Assembly: GCA_019116885.1 (NCBI GenBank)
Contig: DXAU01000046.1
Location: 1-48,000, forward strand
Length of the DNA stretch: 48,000 bases
Direction of reading: 5' to 3'
Source of the DNA: Candidatus Mediterraneibacter pullistercoris
GTDB lineage: Bacteria > Bacillota > Clostridia > Lachnospirales > Lachnospiraceae
Under the pieces are notes generated by a model. That model saw only the letters and a list, made by a program, of their open reading frames with translations. It was not told the origin of the DNA and ran no database searches. The position numbers were made by a program, and so were the translations under genes. Each line of letters begins with the position of its first letter. The first letter of the stretch is position 1. Shown piece by piece: positions 8,324-15,632 of the stretch.

Positions 8324-9268
8324 TTACTGCAGACAATAATCCGACACAATTTCAATTGCTATTTCTTTTGCCAACGTGCTGGATACATCCATACCGTCTG
8401 TCGTTCCAAGGCGCACACAAAAATAGATATTTCCCGTTGTACTTTCCGCAAATCCTGTGAACCATGCATCAACAACAATATCATTGGCTACTCCCAGTCC
8501 TGTTTTTCCATATATGGAAATGTCAGTTCCATCCTGTTCCGGCACCAGCATAACCTGCTTTAATTCATTCTGAGTTTCTTCTGAATAATCAGAGTTGCTG
8601 CCAAAGATACGCTCCATTACCTCCACCTGCTCTTTTGGGGAAATCAGTAAAGAGGATTCAATCCAAAAGCCGGTTAAAGCCCTGTTGTTATTGTTTGTAT
8701 TTAATCTTCCCTCCCAATCAGAAATATCGCAATTGCCATACTGGAGCTTATCCAATTCCTTTTGCATCAGATCTTTCCCAATATCATCTATGACCTGTCT
8801 GAAATACCATACACAGGAAGTACGAAATGCTTCGCTAAAATCAATATCTTTATTCCAATCTTCGTTCCAGAATATTTCCCCACTCCATGTCCTGGTGGAA
8901 TTCTCTGGTATGATGATCCCATTTTCCAATGCAATCAGGGAAGAAATAATTTTAAATGTAGAGCATGGCGGTCTCCTGGTTTCTGCAAGCTCTTGATTAT
9001 AGATCGTATACTGCCTGTCAGAAGCATCATATACGACTGCTGTTCCATTCAGCCCATTAAAATATTCTGACCAGTCTATGTAGACGGTTTCCGGTTCTAT
9101 TACAATATCCTCGATGGAATCTTCTTTCTCTTCCCTCAGTTCTTCTTTCCCGTCTTCTATGGAAATCTTTTTTTGTTCACCATAATTGTTTGCACATCCT
9201 GTTAAAATAAATGTACATATGAACACCCAGCATATCGCTCTAAAATGATATTTTCTATTTTTCATCAT
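8324..9268 (-). CDS. Lipoprotein class D beta-lactamase / penicillin-binding serine hydrolase
   Basis: A 314-residue exported protein with a lipoprotein signal (FILTGCANN, Cys near residue 25), a charged linker and a DBL-fold transpeptidase/beta-lactamase domain. All class D motifs are present: STFK near residue 103, SCV (S-x-V) near 150, YGN near 176 and KTG near 254, along with the FWIESSLLISPKEQ segment typical of OXA-like enzymes. Firmicute relatives (CDD of Clostridioides, BPU/BSU of bacilli) hydrolyse penicillins and some cephalosporins by a lysine-carbamate mechanism. A BlaR-type sensor domain is less likely because no long membrane N-terminus is present. No blaI/blaR genes are adjacent. 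It lies at the edge of an accessory island, so horizontal origin is plausible. Confidence 0.88.
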   Translation of the reverse strand: MMKNRKYHFRAICWVFICTFILTGCANNYGEQKKISIEDGKEELREEKEDSIEDIVIEPETVYIDWSEYFNGLNGTAVVYDASDRQYTIYNQELAETRRPPCSTFKIISSLIALENGIIIPENSTRTWSGEIFWNEDWNKDIDFSEAFRTSCVWYFRQVIDDIGKDLMQKELDKLQYGNCDISDWEGRLNTNNNNRALTGFWIESSLLISPKEQVEVMERIFGSNSDYSEETQNELKQVMLVPEQDGTDISIYGKTGLGVANDIVVDAWFTGFAESTTGNIYFCVRLGTTDGMDVSSTLAKEIAIEIVSDYCLQ

Positions 9269-9328
9269 TACTTTCCCTTTGCTCTGATCCCTTTCTTTTT
9301 ATTGGATTTCCGATCTGTTTCGTCTGCA

Positions 9329-9802
9329 TTAAGCCCCTGCAAATATAGGATAATTTTTCAAATCTTCTCCCGCTTGGTTTAACCGTTCTACAATTTTCTT
9401 TTGTTGTGTATCACTCATTTTCTTTGAAGCACGTTCTGACGTTTTCATCATCTCAGGCAGCTCATTCCCAACAGCACTTTGAATTTTCTGATTCTTAGCT
9501 TCTATACGCCCCTTTCCATTTGTAATCTCAGTGTTTTCCCACACCTTTTGCGGATCTTTATGATAAATTGTAATCTGTATAATTCCTAGTATATTGGTTA
9601 AAGCAGCATATGTTCTCTGTTTTTCCTCACAAAAAGTATAACTTCCTATTCCTCTATGGATCGTGATATGCGGTTTTAAATTTTCTACTTCGCCTGCATT
9701 TTCAGAGATCTCTCTAATATCGTTAAAAAAGAAAATATGATTTTTAATATTTCCTAAATCCTGACGTTTTCTTAGAAGAAACTCACTATTTCTGGATTTG
9801 GC
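9329..9802 (-). pseudogene. Open frame without a good start, downstream remnant in a decayed phage region
   Basis: The frame is open for about 157 codons from 9802 to the TGA-bounded end at 9329, but only a GTG at 9544 and no ATG with a ribosome site is seen. The translated product contains IREISENAGEVENLKPHITI and a charged, helical C-terminal part ending KNYPIFAGA. I do not recognise a family. It overlaps the truncated portal fragment in another frame, so it may be the 3' part of a gene joined to the portal gene by deletion. It could alternatively be a young or non-standard gene. Confidence 0.4.
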
Positions 9803-9927
9803 TCATCGCGAAGAATATGGTAAAGCGGATAATCATACACCCTCTCCTTGCTCTTTCCCACATAACACTGCAAATGGAGTGGGAGGGATGCAATGATCTC
9901 AGCGAGTATCCGCACATAGGAATACAC
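9772..9927 (-). pseudogene. Truncated phage portal protein (HK97 type)
   Basis: Read on the minus strand, this stretch encodes VRILAEIIASLPLH, later YDYPLYHILRDEPNPE and then a stop after VSFF. These are the hallmark N-terminal segments of HK97-family portal proteins (VRILAExIASLPLHxY, then HPLYHLLHDEPNPEMTSF). A full portal protein is about 400 residues; only about 52 codons remain, and the frame ends where the family continues. A GTG with AAAGGAG upstream could start a short peptide, but that is probably accidental. It is evidence of a former prophage at this site. Confidence 0.72.
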
Positions 9928-9966
9928 TTGTCTCTCCTTTCGATTTTTCAAAAATTTTTCAGTGTG

Positions 9967-9995
9967 TTGTCATTTTCTCAAAATAACGATATAAT
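9967..9995 (+). promoter_or_regulatory. Promoter of the toxin-antitoxin operon
   Basis: TTGTCA (9967-9972), a 17-base spacer and a perfect TATAAT (9990-9995) precede the antitoxin gene by about 30 bases. The AGGAGG ribosome site is at 10011-10016. Confidence 0.8.
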
Positions 9996-10024
9996 ATTGA
10001 TAGAACTTTAAGGAGGTGTTTCTT

Positions 10025-10300
10025 ATGCCAATGATTCGTCCAAGCAGTGACCTGCGAAACAAATATAATGAGATTTCTGAATTCTGCAATCAGTATCAGG
10101 AACCCGTGTTCATTACAAAAAATGGAACCGGCGACCTTGTAGTTATGACCAACGCCCAATACGAACAGCTTTGCGGTAAAGCAGAACTGCGTCATCTTCT
10201 GGATGCCGGATTGAAAGAAACCAAAGCCGGACATGGCAGACCGGCGTCTGATGTCTTTGCGGATTTAGAAGAAAGGTTCGGGTTCCCATCTGATGTATAA
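10025..10300 (+). CDS. Type II antitoxin, Phd/YefM family
   Basis: A 91-residue protein starting MPMIRPSSDLRNKYNEIS with the Phd/YefM N-terminal DNA-binding fold (NEISEFCNQYQEPVFITKNG, then DLVVMTNAQYEQL). The C-terminal tail, with a GRPASDVFADLEERFG segment, should wrap the toxin. The ATG at 10025 is eight bases after AGGAGG; the upstream GTG is inside that site and is rejected. The gene overlaps the toxin gene by eight bases, the normal arrangement for coupled translation and autoregulation. It lies between phage debris and the recombinase, so it may stabilise the island. Confidence 0.92.
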   Translation: MPMIRPSSDLRNKYNEISEFCNQYQEPVFITKNGTGDLVVMTNAQYEQLCGKAELRHLLDAGLKETKAGHGRPASDVFADLEERFGFPSDV

Positions 10301-10601
10301 AGTAATCATTGATTCCCTGGCGGAGCAGGATCTGGCCGAACTCTTTGTCTACATTACAGAGATACTGAAAGCACCAGATGTGGCGAAACGCCTGTATGGA
10401 AAAATTAAAAAAGAAATCTCCAATCTTGCATCCATGCCATACCGTTGTCCACTGATCTCAGGAGCCCCCTACGCACAGCTTGGTGTGCGGAAACTATTCA
10501 TTGAGAACTACATTGCATTTTTTCTTGTTGATGAAGCTGCAAATGAAGTCCATGTGTTCCGCATCCTTTATCATCGAAGGGAATGGCATGATCTCATTTA
10601 A
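10293..10601 (+). CDS. Type II toxin, RelE/ParE family
   Basis: A 102-residue protein with the RelE/ParE fold: an N-terminal MYKVIIDSLAEQDLAELFVYI helix region, the central MPYRCPLISG strand turn, and a C-terminal VHVFRILYHRREWHDLI with the basic YHRRE typical of ribosome-dependent or gyrase-directed members. Whether it cleaves mRNA (RelE) or blocks gyrase (ParE) cannot be told. The start overlaps the antitoxin stop. A strong terminator follows at 10608-10639, so this is a closed two-gene operon. Confidence 0.92.
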   Translation: MYKVIIDSLAEQDLAELFVYITEILKAPDVAKRLYGKIKKEISNLASMPYRCPLISGAPYAQLGVRKLFIENYIAFFLVDEAANEVHVFRILYHRREWHDLI

Positions 10602-10607
10602 CCCAGC

Positions 10608-10639
10608 AGACGGACTGTTCAAAACAGTCCGTCTTTTTA
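10608..10639 (+). terminator. Terminator of the toxin-antitoxin operon
   Basis: A perfect 12-bp stem AGACGGACTGTT/AACAGTCCGTCT with a three-base loop (10608-10634) is followed by TTTTT. Confidence 0.93.
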
Positions 10640-10678
10640 AAATAAAAAACACATATTTCCAAAATATCCACCTTTAGA

Positions 10679-10718
10679 ATAGCGAAGAAGGGATGCTTGT
10701 CTGCACCCCATCTTCGCT
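10679..10718. repeat. Imperfect inverted repeat (AGCGAAGA...TCTTCGCT)
   Basis: AGCGAAGA at the left pairs with TCTTCGCT at the right; with two mismatches the stem extends to about 16 bp. No T-run follows on either strand. It lies between the toxin operon and the recombinase gene, close to the probable end of the mobile element. Confidence 0.55.
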
Positions 10719-10756
10719 GTTTCCCCTTATTTCCGGGCATTTTCCCTTAGTTCTGC

Positions 10757-10792
10757 CAAAAGATATGTTCCCGCCAAAAACCATATCTTGTG
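10757..10792. other. Candidate attachment site (imperfect palindrome next to the recombinase)
   Basis: AAGATATG (10760-10767) pairs perfectly with CATATCTT (10782-10789), and the flanks extend the symmetry to about 11 bp with one mismatch, giving a 36-bp imperfect palindrome. Large serine recombinases act on imperfect palindromes of about this length, usually just outside their own gene; the recombinase stop is at 10817. The partner site has not been found. Confidence 0.4.
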
Positions 10793-10816
10793 GTATTTTC
10801 CTCATTTTTATTACAT

Positions 10817-12574
10817 TTATACAACATTCCGTGTGAGCAGAGCGACCGTCTCGTCCTGTTCCTCTATAGGTAGGAATACTTGTCTGCCGTTCTCGTCCGT
10901 CACGCCAGTAATTTCAAAAGTATCAAACGGCTTTCCGGTGTCCATATCACGCAGAGGAATTTTGAAGCGTACCGCCTTTAAAATGCACCCGTGGCTGTCG
11001 TCCGGAAAAACATCTACGCGGTCTATCATAAGTTGCATAAGTCTTTTCAGTTGTGCGTCCGGGATTTCTTCCAGATTATTTACTATCATATCCATAATAG
11101 CTAAATACTGTTTTGTGCTGAATGTTTGTTCCCGTACGTTTTCTTCTGCTACTTTATTACGCATAATGTCAGCATCTATTCCAGCAATTTCCTTAGTAAA
11201 GTTTTTAATGATTTCCATAAATTCATCATACATAGTATCATAATTTTCATCGTCTGCATCCATTGCAGAAATTTTTGACAACAGTTTTTTCTTCTTATTT
11301 TCAATTTTGGTTTTCTCTTTCTGTAAACGTTCCCCCTCTTTTAGCACCTCGCCTAATGTCGTGCTTTCGCTGTCTCCCGATTTCTGTGCAATCATTTTTT
11401 TGTATTCATCGTGGTTCATTACCCATTTCACCAATTCAATCACTTCCGCATTGAGCCTGTCCTGCCGGATATACTTTTTATATGAGCAGTCATGCCCCGT
11501 TGCTTTTGTATGATTTTTACACCGGTAATACCAAATATCTTCATAAAAATCTTTACTGCCCTTTTTCTTTTTGCGGTTTACAACGCCGTACATCTGACTG
11601 CCGCACACAGGGCAATGGACAAGACCGGATAAAATATGCACATGGTCAAGACTGTGCTTCTTCTCGTATTTTACCCCGGTAAGTTTTCGCCTTGCATGGA
11701 CTTTATACCACAGATCTTCCGGTATAATCGCCTCATGCAGACCGTCATAAATTTCTATAGCTTCATCAGCCTGCCGGACAACGTGAAATTCATTTCGTGA
11801 TCCATCTATCTTTTCGGTCTTTCGCCGACCATAGGCAATTTTCCCCATGTAAACAGGATTATCAAGAATCCCTTTCACGAAACTGGCACTGATTTTTTCT
11901 ATCGTTCCGTTCTGCCGGATTGACTTAGTATAGTGATTATCATTCAGCCATTTCGCGACACCGCTCAGCCCTAAATCATCTTTATAGTATTTATCATAAA
12001 TGAGCCGCACCAGTTCGGCTTCTTTTTCTTCAATCTCAAGCGTTCCGCCGCGCTCTCCCTCTTTATGAACAAGTTTATATCCATATGGCGCAAAACCGCC
12101 GTTCCACTGACCGTCACGGGCTTTCTGCCGCCGCCCTGCCATTGTCTGTTCTTTGATGTTTTCCCTCTCTATTTCCGCAACTGCCGCAAGGACAGAAATC
12201 ATCAGTTTTCCCGCCGTCCCGGCTGAATCAATCCCATCTTCCACGCATAAAAGATGTACTCCGTAATCTTCCATATATTGCAGACTATTTAATATGTCAG
12301 CGGTGTTCCGTCCAAATCTGGACAGTTTAAAAACAAGAACATAATCAACACTGTCTTTCTTGCTTTTTATGTCCTCTAACATTTTTTGAAACGCCGGGCG
12401 ACCTTTGATATTTTTCCCCGACTTTCCCTCGTCGCTATATTCGCCGACCACTTTCATATTTCTGTGAGCCGCTTCACTCTTTAACCGCTCTTTTTGCGCT
12501 TCCAGTGAAAAACCGTCAACCTGCATTTCCGTGGAAACTCTTGTATACAGATAACACTTTAATTTGTTCGCCAT
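10817..12574 (-). CDS. Large serine recombinase (integrase) of the mobile element
   Basis: A 585-residue site-specific recombinase. The resolvase catalytic domain (about 4-150) has YTRVST with nucleophile Ser14, the arginine motif KLSRFGRN and the ERENI segment. The recombinase domain (about 160-270; APYGYKLV) is followed by a zinc ribbon with CPVCGSQMYG near 322 and a CKNH partner, then a long charged coiled coil (about 390-460) used for synapsis control. Length and order are those of TndX/Tn4451-type or phage integrases. It cuts and rejoins att sites to insert or excise the element. A consensus promoter lies at 12628-12656. It sits at one end of the element, next to the att candidate. Confidence 0.95.
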   Translation of the reverse strand: MANKLKCYLYTRVSTEMQVDGFSLEAQKERLKSEAAHRNMKVVGEYSDEGKSGKNIKGRPAFQKMLEDIKSKKDSVDYVLVFKLSRFGRNTADILNSLQYMEDYGVHLLCVEDGIDSAGTAGKLMISVLAAVAEIERENIKEQTMAGRRQKARDGQWNGGFAPYGYKLVHKEGERGGTLEIEEKEAELVRLIYDKYYKDDLGLSGVAKWLNDNHYTKSIRQNGTIEKISASFVKGILDNPVYMGKIAYGRRKTEKIDGSRNEFHVVRQADEAIEIYDGLHEAIIPEDLWYKVHARRKLTGVKYEKKHSLDHVHILSGLVHCPVCGSQMYGVVNRKKKKGSKDFYEDIWYYRCKNHTKATGHDCSYKKYIRQDRLNAEVIELVKWVMNHDEYKKMIAQKSGDSESTTLGEVLKEGERLQKEKTKIENKKKKLLSKISAMDADDENYDTMYDEFMEIIKNFTKEIAGIDADIMRNKVAEENVREQTFSTKQYLAIMDMIVNNLEEIPDAQLKRLMQLMIDRVDVFPDDSHGCILKAVRFKIPLRDMDTGKPFDTFEITGVTDENGRQVFLPIEEQDETVALLTRNVV

Positions 12575-12627
12575 TTCTTTTTCCTACCTATCAATTTATA
12601 AATATTAATTATCGTGTATCTGTATCT

Positions 12628-12656
12628 ATTGTATTCTATTTTCCCTCATATATCAA
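12628..12656 (-). promoter_or_regulatory. Promoter of the recombinase gene
   Basis: On the minus strand TTGATA (12651-12656), a 17-base spacer and TACAAT (12628-12633) precede the recombinase start at 12574. Confidence 0.7.
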
Positions 12657-12690
12657 CATTTTTCTTCAAAATATCGTTACAAACAAGAAC

Positions 12691-12718
12691 AAAAATATAG
12701 GGCGCAGTAGACCGCGCC
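12691..12718 (-). terminator. Terminator after the relaxase gene
   Basis: On the minus strand GGCGC (12714-12718) pairs with GCGCC (12701-12705) and is followed by CTATATTTTT. It lies about 65 bases past the relaxase stop and separates it from the recombinase promoter. Confidence 0.6.
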
Positions 12719-12782
12719 GGAATGTCTTAAATCGAAATCCCGCGCGATCTTCCGCGCCCATGTTCTGATTCAATATCTTGTT

Positions 12783-14096
12783 TTACAAAGAGTAGTCATA
12801 TGCCGCTGTGTCAGCTTCCGTACTGATAATGTCCGGCACAGGGTTTACAGTGTCATTCTGTTTCTGGTCTGCCCGAAGCCGAAGCATTTCTAACTGCCAG
12901 TCTGAAAGGCTTTCCCGGCGTTCTTTCTGAAATTTCTTATACAGGTATTCCACAAACTGACGCACCTGTCTGTTTGTGCGTTTTCCCTCGCGGTCAAGAA
13001 ATTTCAAAAATTCTTTGTTCAAATTTTTTTCTTCAGCAAGAATCTGACCGCATACCTCTGCCGTGTCGTTCGCCTTTTTCAGCATGTTTTCCGCGTCCTG
13101 TTTCATCTGCTGTACCGCCACCTTTTCAGCAACAAGTGTCTGTATCTGCGCCTGCACAGTCGCATGGTCATTTTCAAGGGCGGTCTGCTGTACGGTCAGC
13201 GTTTCGCGTTCCCGGTCAATCTGCGTCTGCTTTTCCCTTGCGGCAGTCTGCATTTCTTTCATCGCCTGTTCGAGCCTGTCCAACTCGTCTTTTCGTAACC
13301 GCATATTTATTTCCTCGATTCTTAATGATAATTCCCTGTCTGTAAGTTGCTTAAGCTGTTCCGGTGTTAAGCCCTGTTGGTGCCACTGTCCGGCTTTGTC
13401 ATAGTATCCGGCAAGCTGTTCCTCAACAGGCTTGTTTTCCTGTTCAATATCATATCCTTTTTCACACAGCCGCTTGCGAATTTTCCGGTGCATGGCGGCT
13501 AACTGCTTTGGGTTTTTAAAAAATTTTGTCTGCGAAATGGTACATTTTTTTCCGTTTTTATCTTGGGTTTCATAGCACGGAATGAAAATGATATGAAGAT
13601 GGATATTTGTTTCATCTCTGTGGACAGAAAAACCTGTGATATTTTCTGCCCCGAATGTTTCTTCTACTATCTCCATCATATCCCATATCCAAGTTTCCTC
13701 ATGTTCTTTGATAGTCTCTTTGTCAAGCTGAATGAGAAGCGGTCGGGCAATTACCGTATCATTTTGCCCTTTCCCGGCGATACGCGCGCCGCGATCGCTG
13801 GCGTATTTCATACGCCGCTCCGCGGCTTGCGCCATATCGCCGGAACAGGCTGTCCTTCTCCATTCGCCGTTTCTAGCTTTGAAATAGGATTCGTTTTCTA
13901 AAGTAAAGTCTGGGTTTATATTTTGGTTTCTGTGCTGTACCTCGCAGTGGTTTCTGCGGTCAGTTCCCCGGTCAATATGTCGGATATAACCGCGAATACC
14001 GCCATGCCCCGTTTGGGCTGTTTTTGTGCTTGTGTATCTGCCGGAATAGTGAATTTTCACGCTTGCGTCAAATGATAAATAGCCTGTTGGAAACAC
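12783..14096 (-). CDS. MobV-family relaxase (Pre/Mob)
   Basis: A 437-residue mobilization protein. The N-terminus SFDASVKIHYSGRYTSTKTA and the RGYIRHIDR segment match MobV relaxases. The histidine motif HRDETNIHLHI near residue 162 is the metal-binding signature of this family, which nicks oriT and pilots one strand into a recipient using a helper conjugation system. The C-terminal half (about 240-400) is a long coiled coil rich in Gln and Glu. The GTG at 14096 with AGGA upstream is the only plausible start, because homologs begin close to the SFDAS motif. The promoter is at 14125-14153, overlapped by a palindrome shared with the lipoprotein promoter. Confidence 0.93.
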   Translation of the reverse strand: MFPTGYLSFDASVKIHYSGRYTSTKTAQTGHGGIRGYIRHIDRGTDRRNHCEVQHRNQNINPDFTLENESYFKARNGEWRRTACSGDMAQAAERRMKYASDRGARIAGKGQNDTVIARPLLIQLDKETIKEHEETWIWDMMEIVEETFGAENITGFSVHRDETNIHLHIIFIPCYETQDKNGKKCTISQTKFFKNPKQLAAMHRKIRKRLCEKGYDIEQENKPVEEQLAGYYDKAGQWHQQGLTPEQLKQLTDRELSLRIEEINMRLRKDELDRLEQAMKEMQTAAREKQTQIDRERETLTVQQTALENDHATVQAQIQTLVAEKVAVQQMKQDAENMLKKANDTAEVCGQILAEEKNLNKEFLKFLDREGKRTNRQVRQFVEYLYKKFQKERRESLSDWQLEMLRLRADQKQNDTVNPVPDIISTEADTAAYDYSL

Positions 14097-14124
14097 CCCT
14101 TTCTGTCCTAACTATGCTGTATTT

Positions 14125-14155
14125 ATTATAATAGATTGTTAAATATTTGTCAATC
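14125..14155 (-). promoter_or_regulatory. Relaxase promoter with overlapping palindromic operator
   Basis: On the minus strand TTGACA (14148-14153), a 17-base spacer and TATAAT (14125-14130) form a consensus promoter. A 22-bp imperfect palindrome GATTG-NN-AAATATTT-NN-CAATC (14134-14155) covers the -35 and spacer. The AAATATTTGT core recurs at the lipoprotein promoter. Confidence 0.75.
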
Positions 14156-14244
14156 TTTCAATCACATAACCCCGTAGACTTCATCTCTCTTTGCAAAAGA
14201 TCTCAGCAGGAGTCCGTCACGTTATCCCATGCGGCATGGCTGTA

Positions 14245-14286
14245 GCAAAATACAGCGACCGTTTCACTCTTTTCGCCATATTTTGC
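14245..14286. other. Candidate oriT hairpin upstream of the relaxase
   Basis: A 14-bp stem with two mismatches (14245-14258 with 14273-14286, ends GCAAAATA/TATTTTGC) and a 14-base loop lies 150 bases upstream of the mobV gene. MobV oriTs are short inverted repeats in this position. I could not match the exact nick consensus. Confidence 0.4.
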
Positions 14287-14310
14287 AAGAGACGTTCCCC
14301 CTCTTGACTT

Positions 14311-14358
14311 CCCCAAAAAAGACCGATGCAGGAACTCGCGCCCCTGCATCAGTCTTTT
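14311..14358 (-). terminator. Terminator of the XRE repressor gene
   Basis: On the minus strand AAAAGAC-T-GATGCAGG pairs with CCTGCATC-G-GTCTTTT, followed by further T residues. The stop codon of the repressor gene is inside the stem. Confidence 0.88.
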
Positions 14359-14549
14359 TCAAACCTCACAATATCATCTGCTGTACAATTAAGTATATTG
14401 CATAGCTTTTCTAACGTGTTCATGGTAATGCTTTGATTCCTTTTCAGCATTGTCACCGTATAAGGGCTGACACCATGCTTATTGATAAGGGCGTATGTGG
14501 TTACGCCGCGTTTCTTCATTGTTTCCCAAAGTGGCGCATAGGAAATCAC
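14349..14549 (-). CDS. Small XRE/Cro-type helix-turn-helix repressor
   Basis: A 66-residue DNA-binding protein made almost only of a Cro/CI helix-turn-helix (WETMKKRGVTTYALINKHGV, then SPYTVTMLKRNQSITMNTLEKL) and a tail CNILNCTADDIVRFEKD. This is the YozG/HTH_26-like class that often controls mobile element genes. The GTG at 14549 is preferred, since GGGGGG lies six bases upstream; the longer frame to 14621 has no site. It is divergent from the lipoprotein gene and lies behind the relaxase promoter. Both promoters share an AAATATTTGT palindrome, so it is the obvious candidate repressor. Confidence 0.8.
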   Translation of the reverse strand: MISYAPLWETMKKRGVTTYALINKHGVSPYTVTMLKRNQSITMNTLEKLCNILNCTADDIVRFEKD

Positions 14550-14607
14550 GACACGCCCCCCTTTCTGTAAACCATTTTCATATTTATTATGGTTTCCAAA
14601 TGAGGGC

Positions 14608-14636
14608 TTGAACATTAACAAATATTTGTCTATAAT
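14608..14636 (+). promoter_or_regulatory. Lipoprotein promoter with perfect palindrome ACAAATATTTGT in the spacer
   Basis: TTGAAC (14608-14613), 17 bases and TATAAT (14631-14636) read toward the lipoprotein at 14705. The 12-bp perfect palindrome ACAAATATTTGT (14618-14629) fills the spacer, where a bound repressor would block RNA polymerase. Confidence 0.78.
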
Positions 14637-14704
14637 ATGATTGATTATCTATTGCTTCTTCGATATAAAACAACTATAATCATCAATAGGAAAGGAATGA
14701 TACC

Positions 14705-15487
14705 ATGAAGAAGAAAGTAGTCAGTATACTTTTCGCTCTATGCCTGTCAGCTTGCCTGCTGACTGCCTGCGGGGGAAAGGACAAAACAACAGAAAGTAGT
14801 TCCAAAGTAAAGACAGAAACAGAAATAACTACTTCTGCGAAAGACAAGAAAGACGATTCTAAAAAGGAAGAATCTGAAAAAGAAAAGGAATCCGAAAAAC
14901 CAGACAAAACGAAAGACGAAACGGAAGACGAAACGGAAGAAACAAGCAAAACAGCCGACAGCAAAAAAGCAACGAACAATAGCACTTCCGGCAGTTCTGC
15001 TTCTAATACAACTTCTTCAAGCAAAAGCCAGAACAGCGGTTCTAACAGCAGTGCTTCTCAGTCCAGCCAGCCGTCCACCAGTTCCGGCAACTCCAGTTCT
15101 TCGAGCAAGCCTTCCACGGGAAACTCTGGCTCCACTTCCACGCCTGCTCCTACGCAGCCTGCTCACCAGCACAGCTGGACAACCAACTACAAGACTGTAA
15201 CGCATGACGCAGTCTACGAAGAGCGTCCCGTCTACGAAGACCGCCCTGTTTACACTTGGGTTGGTTACTACCAGTGCAAGAAATGCGGATTCCAGTCCGA
15301 AGATGTTGGAACTATGCTCGACCACTGTATGGACGTCTGTGATTCCACTTACACCTCTTTGGAAAAGCAGGTTCAGACTGGAACCGAGCGTGTTCAGACC
15401 GGAACTACCAGCGTCAAGGCAAAAGACGCCTGGACGGAACAGGTACCTGACGGTCAAATTTGTTCCACTTGCGGTGCCACGCAGTAA
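14705..15487 (+). CDS. Lipoprotein with Ser/Thr-rich stalk and zinc-finger-like C-terminal domain
   Basis: A 260-residue surface lipoprotein. The signal peptide ends in the lipobox LLTACGG (Cys near 22). Residues about 25-155 are a disordered Lys/Glu then Ser/Asn/Thr stalk. The C-terminal domain (about 155-260) has HSWTTNYKTV, a two-strand repeat EERPVYEDRPVYTWV, and CKKCGFQSED...HCMDVC plus a final CSTCG, giving two Cys pairs and a His-Cys set likely to bind zinc. I recall similar small domains at the ends of Gram-positive surface proteins, but no function is known to me. It is the only cargo gene on the mobile element without a mobility role. The start has AAAGGA upstream. Confidence 0.8.
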   Translation: MKKKVVSILFALCLSACLLTACGGKDKTTESSSKVKTETEITTSAKDKKDDSKKEESEKEKESEKPDKTKDETEDETEETSKTADSKKATNNSTSGSSASNTTSSSKSQNSGSNSSASQSSQPSTSSGNSSSSSKPSTGNSGSTSTPAPTQPAHQHSWTTNYKTVTHDAVYEERPVYEDRPVYTWVGYYQCKKCGFQSEDVGTMLDHCMDVCDSTYTSLEKQVQTGTERVQTGTTSVKAKDAWTEQVPDGQICSTCGATQ

Positions 15488-15632
15488 GATAGAAAATCCC
15501 CTGCTCACACGGGCAGGGAATAATTATGGGGGAAGGAATGATTGCTTACTGATCTATTGCCGGATTTTCAGACAGTCTATCAGATTTTCCAAAATACTGT
15601 CTGCGATCCTTGCAACAGAACACGAAGCAACA

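Noticed and set aside
8324-9268. BlaR1-type sensor or methicillin-type penicillin-binding protein
   Set aside because: The protein has only a lipoprotein signal, no BlaR1 membrane peptidase part, and the domain size and YGN motif fit class D beta-lactamase better.
15017-15508. Long minus-strand frame opposite the lipoprotein gene
   Set aside because: It is the complement of the Ser/Thr-rich stalk; composition is low complexity and it has no ribosome site.
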